From Roseicyclus marinus (lineage in GTDB: Bacteria > Pseudomonadota > Alphaproteobacteria > Rhodobacterales > Rhodobacteraceae): a DNA stretch of 64,000 bases. This document shows positions 26,777 through 36,773 of this stretch, piece by piece. The notes under the pieces are model-generated. The model saw nothing but the letters and a program-made list of their open reading frames with translations. It was not told the origin of the DNA and did no database searches. The stretch covers positions 1,057,001 to 1,121,000 of the forward strand of contig NZ_AP027266.1 of assembly GCF_036322625.1 (NCBI RefSeq), read 5' to 3'. The translations under genes and the position numbers were made by a program. Numbering within the stretch: the first letter of the stretch is position 1; each line of letters opens with the position of its first letter.

Positions 26777-29700
26777 ATGGAAGAAAGGCATGGCGCGTTG
26801 TTGTCGCGATGCTTGGCTGTCGATCTCGAGGTCGACCCAAGCACTGCCCGCGTCTTTGCCATGGCCGCGGTTCGTCACGATGACTGCCGTGTCCTGATCA
26901 CGCACGGCGAACCGAGCGTCCGCCAGCTTGACGATCTCGAAGCCGCCATAAGCGACGTGGACCACCCGATTGGCCACAACTTTCTCAGCCATGACATGCA
27001 GCACCTGATCGCTGCGAGGCCACGCCTTTCGCGGATGATGGACGCGCCGATCGACACGCTCTGGCTCAACCCGCTCGCCTTTCCGCGCAACCCGTATCAC
27101 CATCTGGTCAAGCATTATCAGGATGGTCGCCTCGCCAAGGGGCATGTCAACGACCCCGAACTGGACGCAAGGCTGGTGTTCGAGGTCTTGGCTAACCAGC
27201 TCGATGCCTTTGCCACCCTGAAGAAAACCCAGCCCGATGCCTTGGCCGCCTATCACTATCTCACGACGCGGATGGAGCGGGCAGCGGGCTTTGATGCTGT
27301 CTTTGCCTATGTTCGCGCAGCGCCTTGTCCAAACGAAAACGAGGTACATGCGGCCCTGCATCGAATGCTGTCCGGCAAAGCTTGCCAAAAGCGGATCGAC
27401 CAGACGCTGGGCCGCATGTCCAACCCGCGCAATGGCTGGGCGATGGCCTATGCGCTGTCCTGGATCACGGTGGCGGGCGGGGACTCGGTCATGCCGCCCT
27501 GGGTTCGTGCACAGTTCCGGGAGGCTTCCCTGATCGTGCGCCATCTGCGCGACACCTCGTGCCGCGATCCCGGCTGCAGCTGGTGTGCAGAACAGAATGA
27601 TCCTGTGCGCGCGCTGCAGCGATGGTTCGGCTTTGATGCCTTCCGCCCGGAACCCGTGGACCCCGAAGGCCGCCCGTTGCAGGAGCGTATCGTCGACGAA
27701 GGCATGTCCGGCAAAAGTCTTCTGGGCATCTTGCCGACCGGCACAGGAAAATCACTGTGCTATCAGGTGCCTGCCCTGTCGCGCTACGACAAGACGGGTG
27801 CCCTGACGGTTGTGATCTCGCCCCTTGTCGCGCTCATGGCCGACCAGGTGCAGGGGATGGAGCGGGCGGGGATTTCCTGCGCCGTGACGATCAACGGCAT
27901 GATGTCGATGCCGGAACGGCAGGATGCGCTCGACAAGGTGCGCATGGGCGATGCAGGCATTCTCATCATCTCGCCCGAGCAGCTACGCAGCACTTCGATC
28001 CGTTCGGTTCTGGCCCAGCGGGAGGTCGGGTTCTGGGTTGTTGACGAGGCGCATTGCGTCTCGAAATGGGGCCATGATTTCCGACCCGATTACCGCTATC
28101 TCGGGCGCTTCATTCGCGAGTTCTCCGGTGATCAGACGCCCGCGCCGATCACATGCCTGACCGCGACCGCCAAGCCCGAGGTGGTGGCCGACATTGTCGA
28201 ACATTTCCGAACGCGCCTTGGCGTCGATCTGCTGACGCTGGATGGCGGGGCATCGCGCCCGAACCTGACCTTTGCGGTCCGGCCCACGACCAAGCCAGAG
28301 AAGCTGGCGCATGTCCTGTCCACAATCGAGGAATTCCTGCCCTCCGACGGGCGCTCCGGGGCCGTCGTCTATTGTGCCTCGCGCAAAGAAACGCACCGCG
28401 TGGCCGAGTTCCTCGAGGCCCAGGGCATGGATGCCGCCGCCTTTCATGCCGGGCTTGGGGCGGACGAGAAGAAAGAGGTGCAGGAAAAGTTCCGGGTGGG
28501 CGATCTGCGTGTGATCGCGGCGACCAATGCGTTCGGCATGGGGATAGACAAGCCCGACATCCGCCTTGTCGTTCATGCCGACATTCCCGGTTCGTTGGAA
28601 AATTACCTGCAGGAAGCCGGGCGGGCCGGGCGGGACCGGAAGGATGCCCATTGTGTCCTGCTTTTTGCCGCCGATGACATCGAGAACCAGTTCCGCCTGT
28701 CCGCCAGTTCCCGCCTGCAACGCCACGAGATCGGCGCAATCCTCAAGGCGCTGCGACGGATCGACGAGCGAACCAAGAAGACAGGCACGATAGTCGCCAC
28801 CTCGGGCGAAATCATCCGCTCCGAAAAAGACCGTGAATTCGACCGGGACAGCGCGACCGACGACACGCGCGTCAAGACGGCGGTCTCCTGGCTGGAAGAA
28901 GCGACGCTCGTCTCGCGCGAGGAAAACCGGGTGCAGGTTTTCCCGTCCTCGCTCCGCACCCGAACGCTGGACGAGGCGCGCGCGCGTCTGGCCACCGCCG
29001 AGATCACCGAGACCTATCGCAAGCAACTGCTCGACATCATCGCGCATCTGATGTCGACGCCCGCTGACGAAGGCGTGTCGACCGACGATCTGTCCTCAGC
29101 CTGCGGTCTGGCCCCCGGTGCCCTTTCCAAAGCGATGGCTGACCTCGAGAGCCTCGGCCTTGCGCGAAACGACGTGGCAATGACGGTCTTCGTCCATGTC
29201 GGCGTGGCCCAGGCCTCGGCGGCCCGTCTTGCCGATGCGGCTAGACTTGAGGTCGATCTGATCCAGCTCATGCAGGAACTGGCGCCGGATGCCGACGACA
29301 GGGTGCCCAACCCCCTGCATCTGGCCGAGACATGTCAACGCCTGCGCGACCGGGGTCATGCGACTGCACGGCCCGACATCGTGGACAAGCTCCTGCGGGG
29401 CATCGCGCGGGATGGACGGGGGCAGGATGGCGGTAAGGGCAACATCAGCCTCAGGACTGCCAGCCGCAACACTCTGCTGGTCACTCTTGAGCGCCCCTGG
29501 AAAACGGTTGCGCAGACTGCGGAACTGCGCCGCGCGGCCGCCGGTCTGTTGCTCGAACACCTGATTGGTCGCCTCGACAAGGGCGCGCGCGGCAAGGATC
29601 TGCAGGTCGACACTACCGTGGGCGATCTGCTCGCGCAGATTCAGCAGGATGCTCTTTTGCAGAGCAGCGGCATCCGCGACATGACTAAGCTGCTGGAGCG

Positions 29701-32365
29701 GTCGCTCCTGTGGCTGCACGAGCAAGACGTGGTGACGTTGGGCAAGGGCCTGACCGTGTTCCGTCCGGCGATGACCATCTGCCTGAACCCGAAAGGCGGG
29801 ACTTTCACACAGGCCGATTTCTCGCCCCTCGAAGATCATTACGCCGAACAGACGCTACAGACCCATGTGATGGCGACCTATGCCGAAACGGGCCTGTCCT
29901 CCATGCCCGACGCGATCCGCCTGTCCGAGGATTACTTCCTGCTCAACAAGGACCAGTTCCTCAAGCGGTGGATGCCCGGCAAGGCAAGCCAGATCCGCCG
30001 CCAGACCACCGGCAAATCCTGGAAATCCATCGTCGAGGATCTGGGTAACAAGACGCAACAGGAGATCGTAACCGATGATCGGGACCGCACCAATGTCCTG
30101 ATCCTGGCCGGTCCGGGGTCGGGCAAGACACGGGTTCTGGTCCACCGGATCGCATACCTCTTGCGGATCAAGCGCGAGGATCCGCGCGGCATTCTCGTGC
30201 TGGCCTACAACCGCCATGCCGCCGCCGAAATCCGCGCCCGGCTGCGCGCGCTGGTGGGCGATGATGCCGTGGGCGTGACCATTTCGACCTGTCACGCGCT
30301 GGCCATGAAACTGGTCGGTGCGAGTTTCGCCGGGGTGCAGGCCGCGTCCGAAGATTTCGATACGGTCGTGATGGAAGCGGTGCGCCAGCTCAACCCCGAA
30401 GGCCTCACGAAATCCGAGGCGGAGGCCCAGAGGGAAGCCCTGATCCAGGGCTATCGCTGGATCCTGGTCGATGAATACCAGGACATCGGCCCGCAGGAAT
30501 ATGCGCTCATCGCCGCCGTGGCCGGGCGCACGCTGGAAGACGCCGACCTCAAGCTCAGTCTCTTCGCGGTCGGGGACGACGATCAGAACATCTACGCCTT
30601 CAGCGGTGCATCGGTCGAGTACATCCGCAGGTTCGAGGAGGACTATAAGGCAAGGCCGGCGTTCCTCGTGGAAAACTACCGATCGACAGCCCACATCATC
30701 GATGCCTCCAACCACGTGATTTCGAAAGCCTCGGCCCGGATGAAGCGTGATCACCCGATCCGGATCGATGCGGCGCGGCTGAAGCGCCCCGTAGGGGGGG
30801 CTCTGGAACAGGCCGATACAGTCGCCAAGGGGCGGGTTCAGCTACTTGACGTGCCGCCGGGCGACATGGCGCAGGCCGCTGCCGCGGTTGACGAACTCAT
30901 CCGGCTGTCGCGCCTCGATCCGGACTGGAGCTGGAACCGCGCCGCGGTGATTTCGCGGACATGGCATGCCCTCAACGCCGTGCGCGCCTATGCCGAGGCG
31001 CAGGGGATCAAAGTCGAGATGGCGAACGAGGACATGCCCAACATATGGCGCCTGCGCGAAACGCAGCGTCTGGTGGCGGGGCTGCGTCAACGCAAGGCGG
31101 CGTTGCTGTGCATCCAGGATATTCTCGACATCCTCAACGAACAGCCTCTGAACCGATGGATCAGCCTTCTGGCGGAAGGGATCGCCGATCTGGCGCGGGA
31201 ATTGAACACCGGCACCATGCCCGTTCCAGACATCATCGAGTGGATCGCCGAGTGGGCGCGCGATACGAGGGGCCAGCAAAGGGGTCTGCTCTTGTTGACG
31301 GCGCACCGCGCCAAGGGCCTCGAATTCGACCACGTGGTGATCTTGAACGGCGATTGGCGCAATCCGTCGCGAAACGAAGACCCGGATGCGCCGCGGCGCC
31401 TGTTCTATGTGGCCATGACCCGCGCCCGTCAAAGTCTGACGGTGCTAACCCAAGGGCCGCATCATCTGCTGGACTCTGACGCACCTTCGGTTCTGCGCCG
31501 CAAGGTTGCCGTCGAGGCGACGCATGAGCTTCCCGCTGCCGACATCTATGTGTTGCCAAGCCTGAGATTGGTCGATCTCTCATTTGCCGGGCGCAAACAC
31601 GTCAGCCAACATAGTTTAGCAGCTATCCGCGATGCAAAGGTGGGTGATCCGCTGACGCTTGAGCAGCGGGACGGGAAATGGGTGCTGATCGATGCCGGCG
31701 GACGATTGCTTGGTCGGATGGTCAATGCATGGCAACTTCCACCGGGACATGCCTTCGACAAGGGCCAAGTGGGTGCTATCGTCAATTGGCGTAAGGTCGA
31801 CAACAAGGAAGAGTTTCACGGTACTCTGAGCCGCGATAGCTGGGAAACCGTTCTGCCCGAGTTGATCTTTAGGCCGCTGCGCGAAGAAACTCGCAATCGG
31901 CTACCTGTCGGTGAGCCTAAAGCGCGGGAACCCAAGACCCAACCTTTCGTCAATAACGCTGCAGTGGCGAAAAGCACAGAAGATGCGGTGTCCGACGCGC
32001 TCCAGGACGACCTCGCCCTTGTCGCAACGATCATCCAGGATGCTCTCTCCGCTGCAAATAGCTGGGAAGCGCTTGTCGCAAATCTAGAGTGCAAGGACAT
32101 CACGCTTATCCCTAAGAGCGGTGGGCTGGTCGTTGTAGACGCGAAAAGCGGGGCGGATATCTGCAAGCTTTCCGCGATCGGCTTTCGATATCTCGATCTG
32201 ATCAAGAGGTTCGGCGAGGGGTTTCCGGGCCATCCCGCGACTTGGTTGGTGGAGCGTGCGCTGTCAGATGGCTACACCGCCAAGGCACAATCCAAACCCA
32301 GAAAGGGCCGAAGAAATCGTAGAACCGGGCGGGGGGGCGATGACATCACTCTCGTTGAAGACTGA
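26777..32365 (+). CDS. Giant exonuclease-like / RecQ helicase / UvrD helicase fusion
   Basis: An 1862-residue protein joining three enzymes. Residues 1-200: a DnaQ-like 3'-5' exonuclease fold, with CLAVDLEVDP (DxE) and HPIGHNFLSHDMQ. A Cys-rich segment CRDPGCSWC (about 262) may bind metal. Residues 280-700: RecQ-type SF2 helicase with LPTGTGKSLCYQVP (about 318), VVDEAHCVSKWGHDFRPDY (about 421) and AGRAGRD. Residues 1080-1600: UvrD/Rep SF1 helicase with LAGPGSGKTRVL (about 1110), VDEYQDIGPQEY (about 1231), DDQNIYAFSGASVEY and YVAMTRARQSL (about 1543). Residues 1600-1862: a variable tail with a HIRAN-like feel (GRLLGRMVNAWQLP). Cytoplasmic DNA-processing role; likely anti-phage given its place. 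It stands alone in its transcription unit and has no frameshift. Confidence 0.9.
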   Translation: MEERHGALLSRCLAVDLEVDPSTARVFAMAAVRHDDCRVLITHGEPSVRQLDDLEAAISDVDHPIGHNFLSHDMQHLIAARPRLSRMMDAPIDTLWLNPLAFPRNPYHHLVKHYQDGRLAKGHVNDPELDARLVFEVLANQLDAFATLKKTQPDALAAYHYLTTRMERAAGFDAVFAYVRAAPCPNENEVHAALHRMLSGKACQKRIDQTLGRMSNPRNGWAMAYALSWITVAGGDSVMPPWVRAQFREASLIVRHLRDTSCRDPGCSWCAEQNDPVRALQRWFGFDAFRPEPVDPEGRPLQERIVDEGMSGKSLLGILPTGTGKSLCYQVPALSRYDKTGALTVVISPLVALMADQVQGMERAGISCAVTINGMMSMPERQDALDKVRMGDAGILIISPEQLRSTSIRSVLAQREVGFWVVDEAHCVSKWGHDFRPDYRYLGRFIREFSGDQTPAPITCLTATAKPEVVADIVEHFRTRLGVDLLTLDGGASRPNLTFAVRPTTKPEKLAHVLSTIEEFLPSDGRSGAVVYCASRKETHRVAEFLEAQGMDAAAFHAGLGADEKKEVQEKFRVGDLRVIAATNAFGMGIDKPDIRLVVHADIPGSLENYLQEAGRAGRDRKDAHCVLLFAADDIENQFRLSASSRLQRHEIGAILKALRRIDERTKKTGTIVATSGEIIRSEKDREFDRDSATDDTRVKTAVSWLEEATLVSREENRVQVFPSSLRTRTLDEARARLATAEITETYRKQLLDIIAHLMSTPADEGVSTDDLSSACGLAPGALSKAMADLESLGLARNDVAMTVFVHVGVAQASAARLADAARLEVDLIQLMQELAPDADDRVPNPLHLAETCQRLRDRGHATARPDIVDKLLRGIARDGRGQDGGKGNISLRTASRNTLLVTLERPWKTVAQTAELRRAAAGLLLEHLIGRLDKGARGKDLQVDTTVGDLLAQIQQDALLQSSGIRDMTKLLERSLLWLHEQDVVTLGKGLTVFRPAMTICLNPKGGTFTQADFSPLEDHYAEQTLQTHVMATYAETGLSSMPDAIRLSEDYFLLNKDQFLKRWMPGKASQIRRQTTGKSWKSIVEDLGNKTQQEIVTDDRDRTNVLILAGPGSGKTRVLVHRIAYLLRIKREDPRGILVLAYNRHAAAEIRARLRALVGDDAVGVTISTCHALAMKLVGASFAGVQAASEDFDTVVMEAVRQLNPEGLTKSEAEAQREALIQGYRWILVDEYQDIGPQEYALIAAVAGRTLEDADLKLSLFAVGDDDQNIYAFSGASVEYIRRFEEDYKARPAFLVENYRSTAHIIDASNHVISKASARMKRDHPIRIDAARLKRPVGGALEQADTVAKGRVQLLDVPPGDMAQAAAAVDELIRLSRLDPDWSWNRAAVISRTWHALNAVRAYAEAQGIKVEMANEDMPNIWRLRETQRLVAGLRQRKAALLCIQDILDILNEQPLNRWISLLAEGIADLARELNTGTMPVPDIIEWIAEWARDTRGQQRGLLLLTAHRAKGLEFDHVVILNGDWRNPSRNEDPDAPRRLFYVAMTRARQSLTVLTQGPHHLLDSDAPSVLRRKVAVEATHELPAADIYVLPSLRLVDLSFAGRKHVSQHSLAAIRDAKVGDPLTLEQRDGKWVLIDAGGRLLGRMVNAWQLPPGHAFDKGQVGAIVNWRKVDNKEEFHGTLSRDSWETVLPELIFRPLREETRNRLPVGEPKAREPKTQPFVNNAAVAKSTEDAVSDALQDDLALVATIIQDALSAANSWEALVANLECKDITLIPKSGGLVVVDAKSGADICKLSAIGFRYLDLIKRFGEGFPGHPATWLVERALSDGYTAKAQSKPRKGRRNRRTGRGGDDITLVED

Positions 32366-32719
32366 ACTTCGTTTCATGCGGATCGTAGTCAGGGCGGCGA
32401 CCACTGTGGGTACGGCTACTTCCGTGCCGTGACCGTTGGTGTGCGACCATCAAGGTGCATTTGTCGATCGCCGATCCGTGCTGACCGCTCAGGCCGCTGA
32501 TACGCGCCCTTGCATCTTCGAAACACGCCCTTAGTGCTGCTTCCCGACTACCAAGACCGTCCAGTTTTCGGCGTTGCGGTTTACATCAACGCCACATCGG
32601 CAAACCCGCAGCAGAGCGCAGAATCCGGTAATCGCATGCAACGGCGGGCAACTCGCTGTTGCGCCCGATTCTAGTTCCCGCCATCATCACCCTGCGGCTC
32701 TCTAGACGGTGGATTGACG
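32366..32719. other. Gene-free stretch (354 bp)
   Basis: No frame on either strand shows convincing coding sequence between the RecQ-UvrD fusion and the next gene. I see no clear hairpin terminator with a T-run. A purine-rich segment is absent immediately before ATG 32720, and an in-frame TTG lies six bases before it. The sequence may be decayed coding material, but no family is recognised. Confidence 0.6.
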
Positions 32720-34264
32720 ATGAAGGATTTTGGGCCGGGCTTCCCTGAATGGACTGAACTCGGCCAGGATGGCGGCCTCGATCCCCTTGGAATGCAACGC
32801 CCCATCGAAGCGATCTATCAATCCCTGCTGCCCGGCATCAGCACCATCACGCTTCGCTTCAGGTACTATTCGTTTTTCGTCTGGATGCTCGAAGTCTACG
32901 CAAGAGAGCAAGGAAACACCGATCCCATTGCATTCCGGGCGTTCCAGCGACGCTGTGAGACCCTCTTTGCCCTTATTGCTGCACGGGGCGCGACTGAATT
33001 GGGCGTTGCCGGGATAGACTGGGCGCAAAAGCAACTAGGCGACGTTCCGAACGATCCGGAAACCATCATCGACTTCTCCGTCGGGGCCGATCCGGACACG
33101 GACGTCGGCCAGCGCTACTTGCGCAATAAGGGCGGTGCTTTCGGCGGCATCTATGCCACCCAGATGTTCGAGATGGGCCTGATCACACTTGGCGATGATC
33201 GGAACCCGATTGCAGTCTGCACGAACCGCGCACTTCCACTGGCAGAGGCTTTCGCCGCGGAGATTGGCGAGCTCGGCACTGCATTCCTGCGCTGTGTGAA
33301 AGCCGGAACAGTGACGCTAGCTGATCTCGACCGGATGGCGCCGATGCAACCCTCAGAGATCGTGGCGGGCAGCGCCGAACATCGGCAGCTCGTCCAAGTG
33401 CTGCTTGGCCAGTTATCGCCAGCAATCGCGCCCGACAAGCTGCGAAGATCCACCGCAATTATGCTTCTGCAGCTCATTGGTGCGACGAAGGAGGTGCCGC
33501 GCGCCGAGGCCGTGAAATGGGAATGGTTCAGTGCTGGCCATCCGGAACCCGAACCCGCTCCAGCCATCGAGAACGTTCGCGTCATGTGGGCGCTTTATCA
33601 GGCATGTGATCTCATGCGGCTTGCCTATGAGAACATCCTCGATCTTGCCTTGGACATTCTGCAAGAAGCTGAACTGGGGCGTATGCCGCTCGGTGATGTG
33701 GTGACGGAATTGGTCGGCCTTGTCGACGTGCCCGGTGGCATGACTTGGCGGGACTACTCCGCGAGCCTGCTCGAAGGCTTGGATCCGGCCAAGGCCGCGC
33801 GGTTGGCTGACGAGCGCATGATCGAGGCCCGGGCTTCGGGGGATCGGGCAACGCGAATGCAATCTGTCGTGGCGCTTGTCGCGGCGATAGTCGAACGGGC
33901 GGTAGCCTTCGGCGAGTTGCTGGACAGCGCGCTGAATGCGCCGGACCACTTCCAGTCGCTGCGAACAGAAGTCAAATACCTGCAGGTGCGAGAGCAGGAG
34001 AATGCGCGGACTGTCCTTGTCGCCTTGGTTCGTGAACGTGTCCTGAAACGCCATCTCTGGGTGGCGTCGCGTAAGTTCCGCAACCAAAAAGCCTATACCT
34101 TCCTGATCGAGCCCGAGGAGGGTTTGCTGCGGTACAGAGATCGCTTCCGGGTGTCGCCAAGCAGCCCGCGCCTGGATCAAGCCATGCGGTTCCTTCGGGA
34201 CGTCAAGCTGATTGACGATGAAGGGCTGACCGAGATCGGCCGCGCGGAGCTTGATGCCGCATGA
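32720..34264 (+). CDS. DUF6361-like protein of a two-gene defence candidate
   Basis: A 514-residue, mostly helical protein. The N-terminal block DPLGMQRPIEAIYQSLLPG followed by ISTITLRFRYYSFFVWMLEV resembles the conserved start of DUF6361 proteins (LFPGTSTxQTRxRYF); this is by eye. No catalytic motif, HTH or membrane span can be picked out. A C-terminal segment FLIEPEEGLLRYRDRFRVSP is followed by a winged-helix-like FLRDVKLIDDEGLTEIG. The stop overlaps the PLD gene by four bases, so the two are translated together and probably interact. ATG 32720 follows an in-frame TTG at 32714. Its placement downstream of the RecQ-UvrD fusion suggests the same island module, but cotranscription is not shown, given the 354-bp gap. 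Confidence 0.7.
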   Translation: MKDFGPGFPEWTELGQDGGLDPLGMQRPIEAIYQSLLPGISTITLRFRYYSFFVWMLEVYAREQGNTDPIAFRAFQRRCETLFALIAARGATELGVAGIDWAQKQLGDVPNDPETIIDFSVGADPDTDVGQRYLRNKGGAFGGIYATQMFEMGLITLGDDRNPIAVCTNRALPLAEAFAAEIGELGTAFLRCVKAGTVTLADLDRMAPMQPSEIVAGSAEHRQLVQVLLGQLSPAIAPDKLRRSTAIMLLQLIGATKEVPRAEAVKWEWFSAGHPEPEPAPAIENVRVMWALYQACDLMRLAYENILDLALDILQEAELGRMPLGDVVTELVGLVDVPGGMTWRDYSASLLEGLDPAKAARLADERMIEARASGDRATRMQSVVALVAAIVERAVAFGELLDSALNAPDHFQSLRTEVKYLQVREQENARTVLVALVRERVLKRHLWVASRKFRNQKAYTFLIEPEEGLLRYRDRFRVSPSSPRLDQAMRFLRDVKLIDDEGLTEIGRAELDAA

Positions 34265-36624
34265 AGTACTTTGATGTATTCGCCGAAAGGGGATTTCATT
34301 CGGCATTTCTGACAACTTACGCCTTCGGGGCGCAGGCCTTCGAGGACGTGCCATTCTCGCGGCTGCGGGGGGCGGGCTGCCGGAACATCGTGATCCTTGC
34401 CGATCGGCAGATGGTCAACCAGAGCTTTGCAGAACTGGGCCCGCCGAAATTCGCGGGAAGCAGCTATCACCTTATCAAGGCAGATGCGCCGGGTGCCTTC
34501 CACCCGAAGATCACGTTGCTCGTCGGGGCGAAGAAGGGCCGATTGCTGATCGGCTCTGCCAATCTCACCGCGCTCGGCCTCGGTGGAAACAGGGAACTGG
34601 TCGCCAGCCTCTCTTACGGCGAAGACGCGACGGGCAATGCCCACCATTTTGCTGCGGCACTGAACTACATTCGCAGCAAGGTCCCCTCGGACGACCTTTG
34701 GTTTGCAACGGCGATGCAGCGGGCGCTTCGTTCATCGCCATGGCTGCGCGAGGTGATGGAAACCCCTTTCCCAGAGAAAGAGGCTGAGCTTGAAGTCTCC
34801 CTGCTGCATGATCGCCCGGACGCGACCATGCTGGACCAGATCGCTGCAAGCGTGGGCGATGATCGGATAGAGCGCTTGATTGTCGTGTCGCCCTATTGGG
34901 ACGTGAAACTCGAAGGGCTGGCAAGATTGAGGGCCATTATGGGCGACCCGCCGACGGATTTGCTGATCGACGCCGCTTCGACCTACTTCCCGAAATCCGA
35001 ACTGCCGCGGTTCTCGGACATCGGGATTTTCAAGGTCGACACGTCCGACAGCAAGAGGTTTGTCCACGCCAAGCTGGTGATTGCACGAGGCCAGGCATGG
35101 GATCACGTGATTTCGGGCAGCATGAACTGCACCTTGCCTGCCTTGCTCGGCCCAACGATTGTGCGCGGCAATGCCGAAGCCGGGATCTACAAACGCGTTC
35201 CGCCGGGAACGGCCCTCGCAGCGCTTGGCCTGGAGAGCTACCGCGATGCGCCGTTGCAGCCGAATGATCTCCACGAACTGACCTCCGCCACGGTGAAAAG
35301 TCCTTCGTGCGAGGCGTACACCGATGGCGGGACGATGATCTTGCAGTTGGGAAGGTTGGTCTGGAAGCCGCCAGCCAGTTTTGTGCCTGGATCGGCCACT
35401 GCCATCACCTTGCAGGACCGTGAAGAGGTCCAGTTCGGCAATCGGATTGACCTCGCGCAAGGAGGCGACACGGCTTGGCGCTTGGACCTCGAAGCAGGAC
35501 GTCCTAAGTCCGGAATCGTCCACTTTGCCGATGGCTCCGTATCCGCGCCGGTCCAGGTCATTGATCTCGATGTCCTCGCCGTCCGCACGCTACCACCCGC
35601 GCAAGGTCGCAAGAAGTCGCTGACGGATATCCTTGCCGAGGCGATGAACGAAGACCTGATCCTGATCGAGACCCTGAACCAACTGGAAGCACTGGAGCTT
35701 GAAGAAACCGGTGCGACTGAAGATCCTGCACCGAGGGCCTTTTCCCCTCCCTCGGCTGCATCAACCGAGCAGGTCCATGCGATCCTCTCCTATGACGAAT
35801 TCGTGCGGGTACGCAGCAGTGCAATGGCGCAGGGAAGCCAGATTTCGGACGGTTTTTTCGGTCGACACGACAGCCCGGCCAACACCCTGAGCGCGGCGCT
35901 CAACCGGATCATCGGCCTCGTCGGGCTGGATCTTGACGCTGATGAAGATCGAGAATTGAAGGCGATTGCGGCCATGGATTTCCGCATGACCGAACCTGCG
36001 GCACCGAGTGATGCCGTACCATCCACACCGCAAGCAGAACCGACGAAACCAGCAAAAGCCACGAAGCAGGCCGTGGCCACTGCGAAAAAGATGAAAGAGG
36101 CAGTCGACGCATTCGAGGCAAGATGCCGATTGCTGAGAGGCAAGCCGATCAGTACCGCGGAACTTGTGCGTCTTCGTGCTCTCCTCCAAATCCTGCTTTC
36201 CCATGCTCAACCGATCCGAGGGGCTGCGCTACCAACTCAGATCCTGCCAATCCATACCAAGGACAGCTACGACTGGCCGCGGCTGGTCGGACGGTTGCTC
36301 AAGCAGCATTTTGGCACCGCGCGGGCGCTGCAGAAGCTGCAGGTGGCGCAAGATGAGGGCGAGCAGAAGCGCGTACTTGAATACCTCGCCATGGCAGACT
36401 GGGCGGCAAAGGCGGCAGCGACTGCCGCAGCTTCACATTCCAAGACTGCTGACCTGCGTGGACCACTGGAAGGTCTGGCGAAAGCCCTAGCGGCGCAGGT
36501 CGCTTCGATCATCGGGACTGTCGACGAGGACAGGAGATATTTCGATGAATTTACAGCGCGGCTGGACGAAAGGTTTGCTGATCGCCTGGCGCTAATTCCC
36601 GGTACGCGCTTGTCATGTTCGTGA
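34261..36624 (+). CDS. Phospholipase D-like protein with two HKD motifs
   Basis: A 787-residue protein. The N-terminal third is a PLD-superfamily fold with two active-site motifs: FHPKITLLVGAKKGRLLIGSANLT (His about 81) and VHAKLVIARG followed by ISGSMNCT (His about 268). Both keep the HxK-Gx2N core, so a PLD-like dimer-in-one nuclease or phosphotransfer site is plausible. The rest has no recognised domain; around residue 600 a Lys/Ala-rich helix (ATKQAVATAKKMKEAVDAF) looks coiled. PLD-type nucleases with a second gene occur in DISARM and related systems, but no helicase or DUF1998 partner is coupled here. ATGA overlap with the DUF6361-like gene. No signal peptide, so a cytoplasmic role is expected. 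Confidence 0.8.
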   Translation: MKYFDVFAERGFHSAFLTTYAFGAQAFEDVPFSRLRGAGCRNIVILADRQMVNQSFAELGPPKFAGSSYHLIKADAPGAFHPKITLLVGAKKGRLLIGSANLTALGLGGNRELVASLSYGEDATGNAHHFAAALNYIRSKVPSDDLWFATAMQRALRSSPWLREVMETPFPEKEAELEVSLLHDRPDATMLDQIAASVGDDRIERLIVVSPYWDVKLEGLARLRAIMGDPPTDLLIDAASTYFPKSELPRFSDIGIFKVDTSDSKRFVHAKLVIARGQAWDHVISGSMNCTLPALLGPTIVRGNAEAGIYKRVPPGTALAALGLESYRDAPLQPNDLHELTSATVKSPSCEAYTDGGTMILQLGRLVWKPPASFVPGSATAITLQDREEVQFGNRIDLAQGGDTAWRLDLEAGRPKSGIVHFADGSVSAPVQVIDLDVLAVRTLPPAQGRKKSLTDILAEAMNEDLILIETLNQLEALELEETGATEDPAPRAFSPPSAASTEQVHAILSYDEFVRVRSSAMAQGSQISDGFFGRHDSPANTLSAALNRIIGLVGLDLDADEDRELKAIAAMDFRMTEPAAPSDAVPSTPQAEPTKPAKATKQAVATAKKMKEAVDAFEARCRLLRGKPISTAELVRLRALLQILLSHAQPIRGAALPTQILPIHTKDSYDWPRLVGRLLKQHFGTARALQKLQVAQDEGEQKRVLEYLAMADWAAKAAATAAASHSKTADLRGPLEGLAKALAAQVASIIGTVDEDRRYFDEFTARLDERFADRLALIPGTRLSCS

Positions 36625-36773
36625 GGCTATTGTCCCGTATACGCAAGATGCGCCGATCGCCGTGTGATGCAAGTTGTTGCCAGCGTTTCAGTTGACGCTG
36701 TTGGATTTAGGAAAAGTTCGAAAACCAGACCTGCGCAGTTCAGACAGCGAATGACCACTTCCTGCCCTGCACT

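Noticed and set aside
25930-36624. A DISARM or BREX system
   Set aside because: DISARM needs DrmA/DrmB with a DNA methylase, and BREX needs PglZ, BrxC and PglX. None of these is visible, and the methyltransferase has no DNA-methylase motif.
36625-36773. A gene between the PLD gene and hipA
   Set aside because: Only 149 bp with no open frame of note; it is a convergent spacer.
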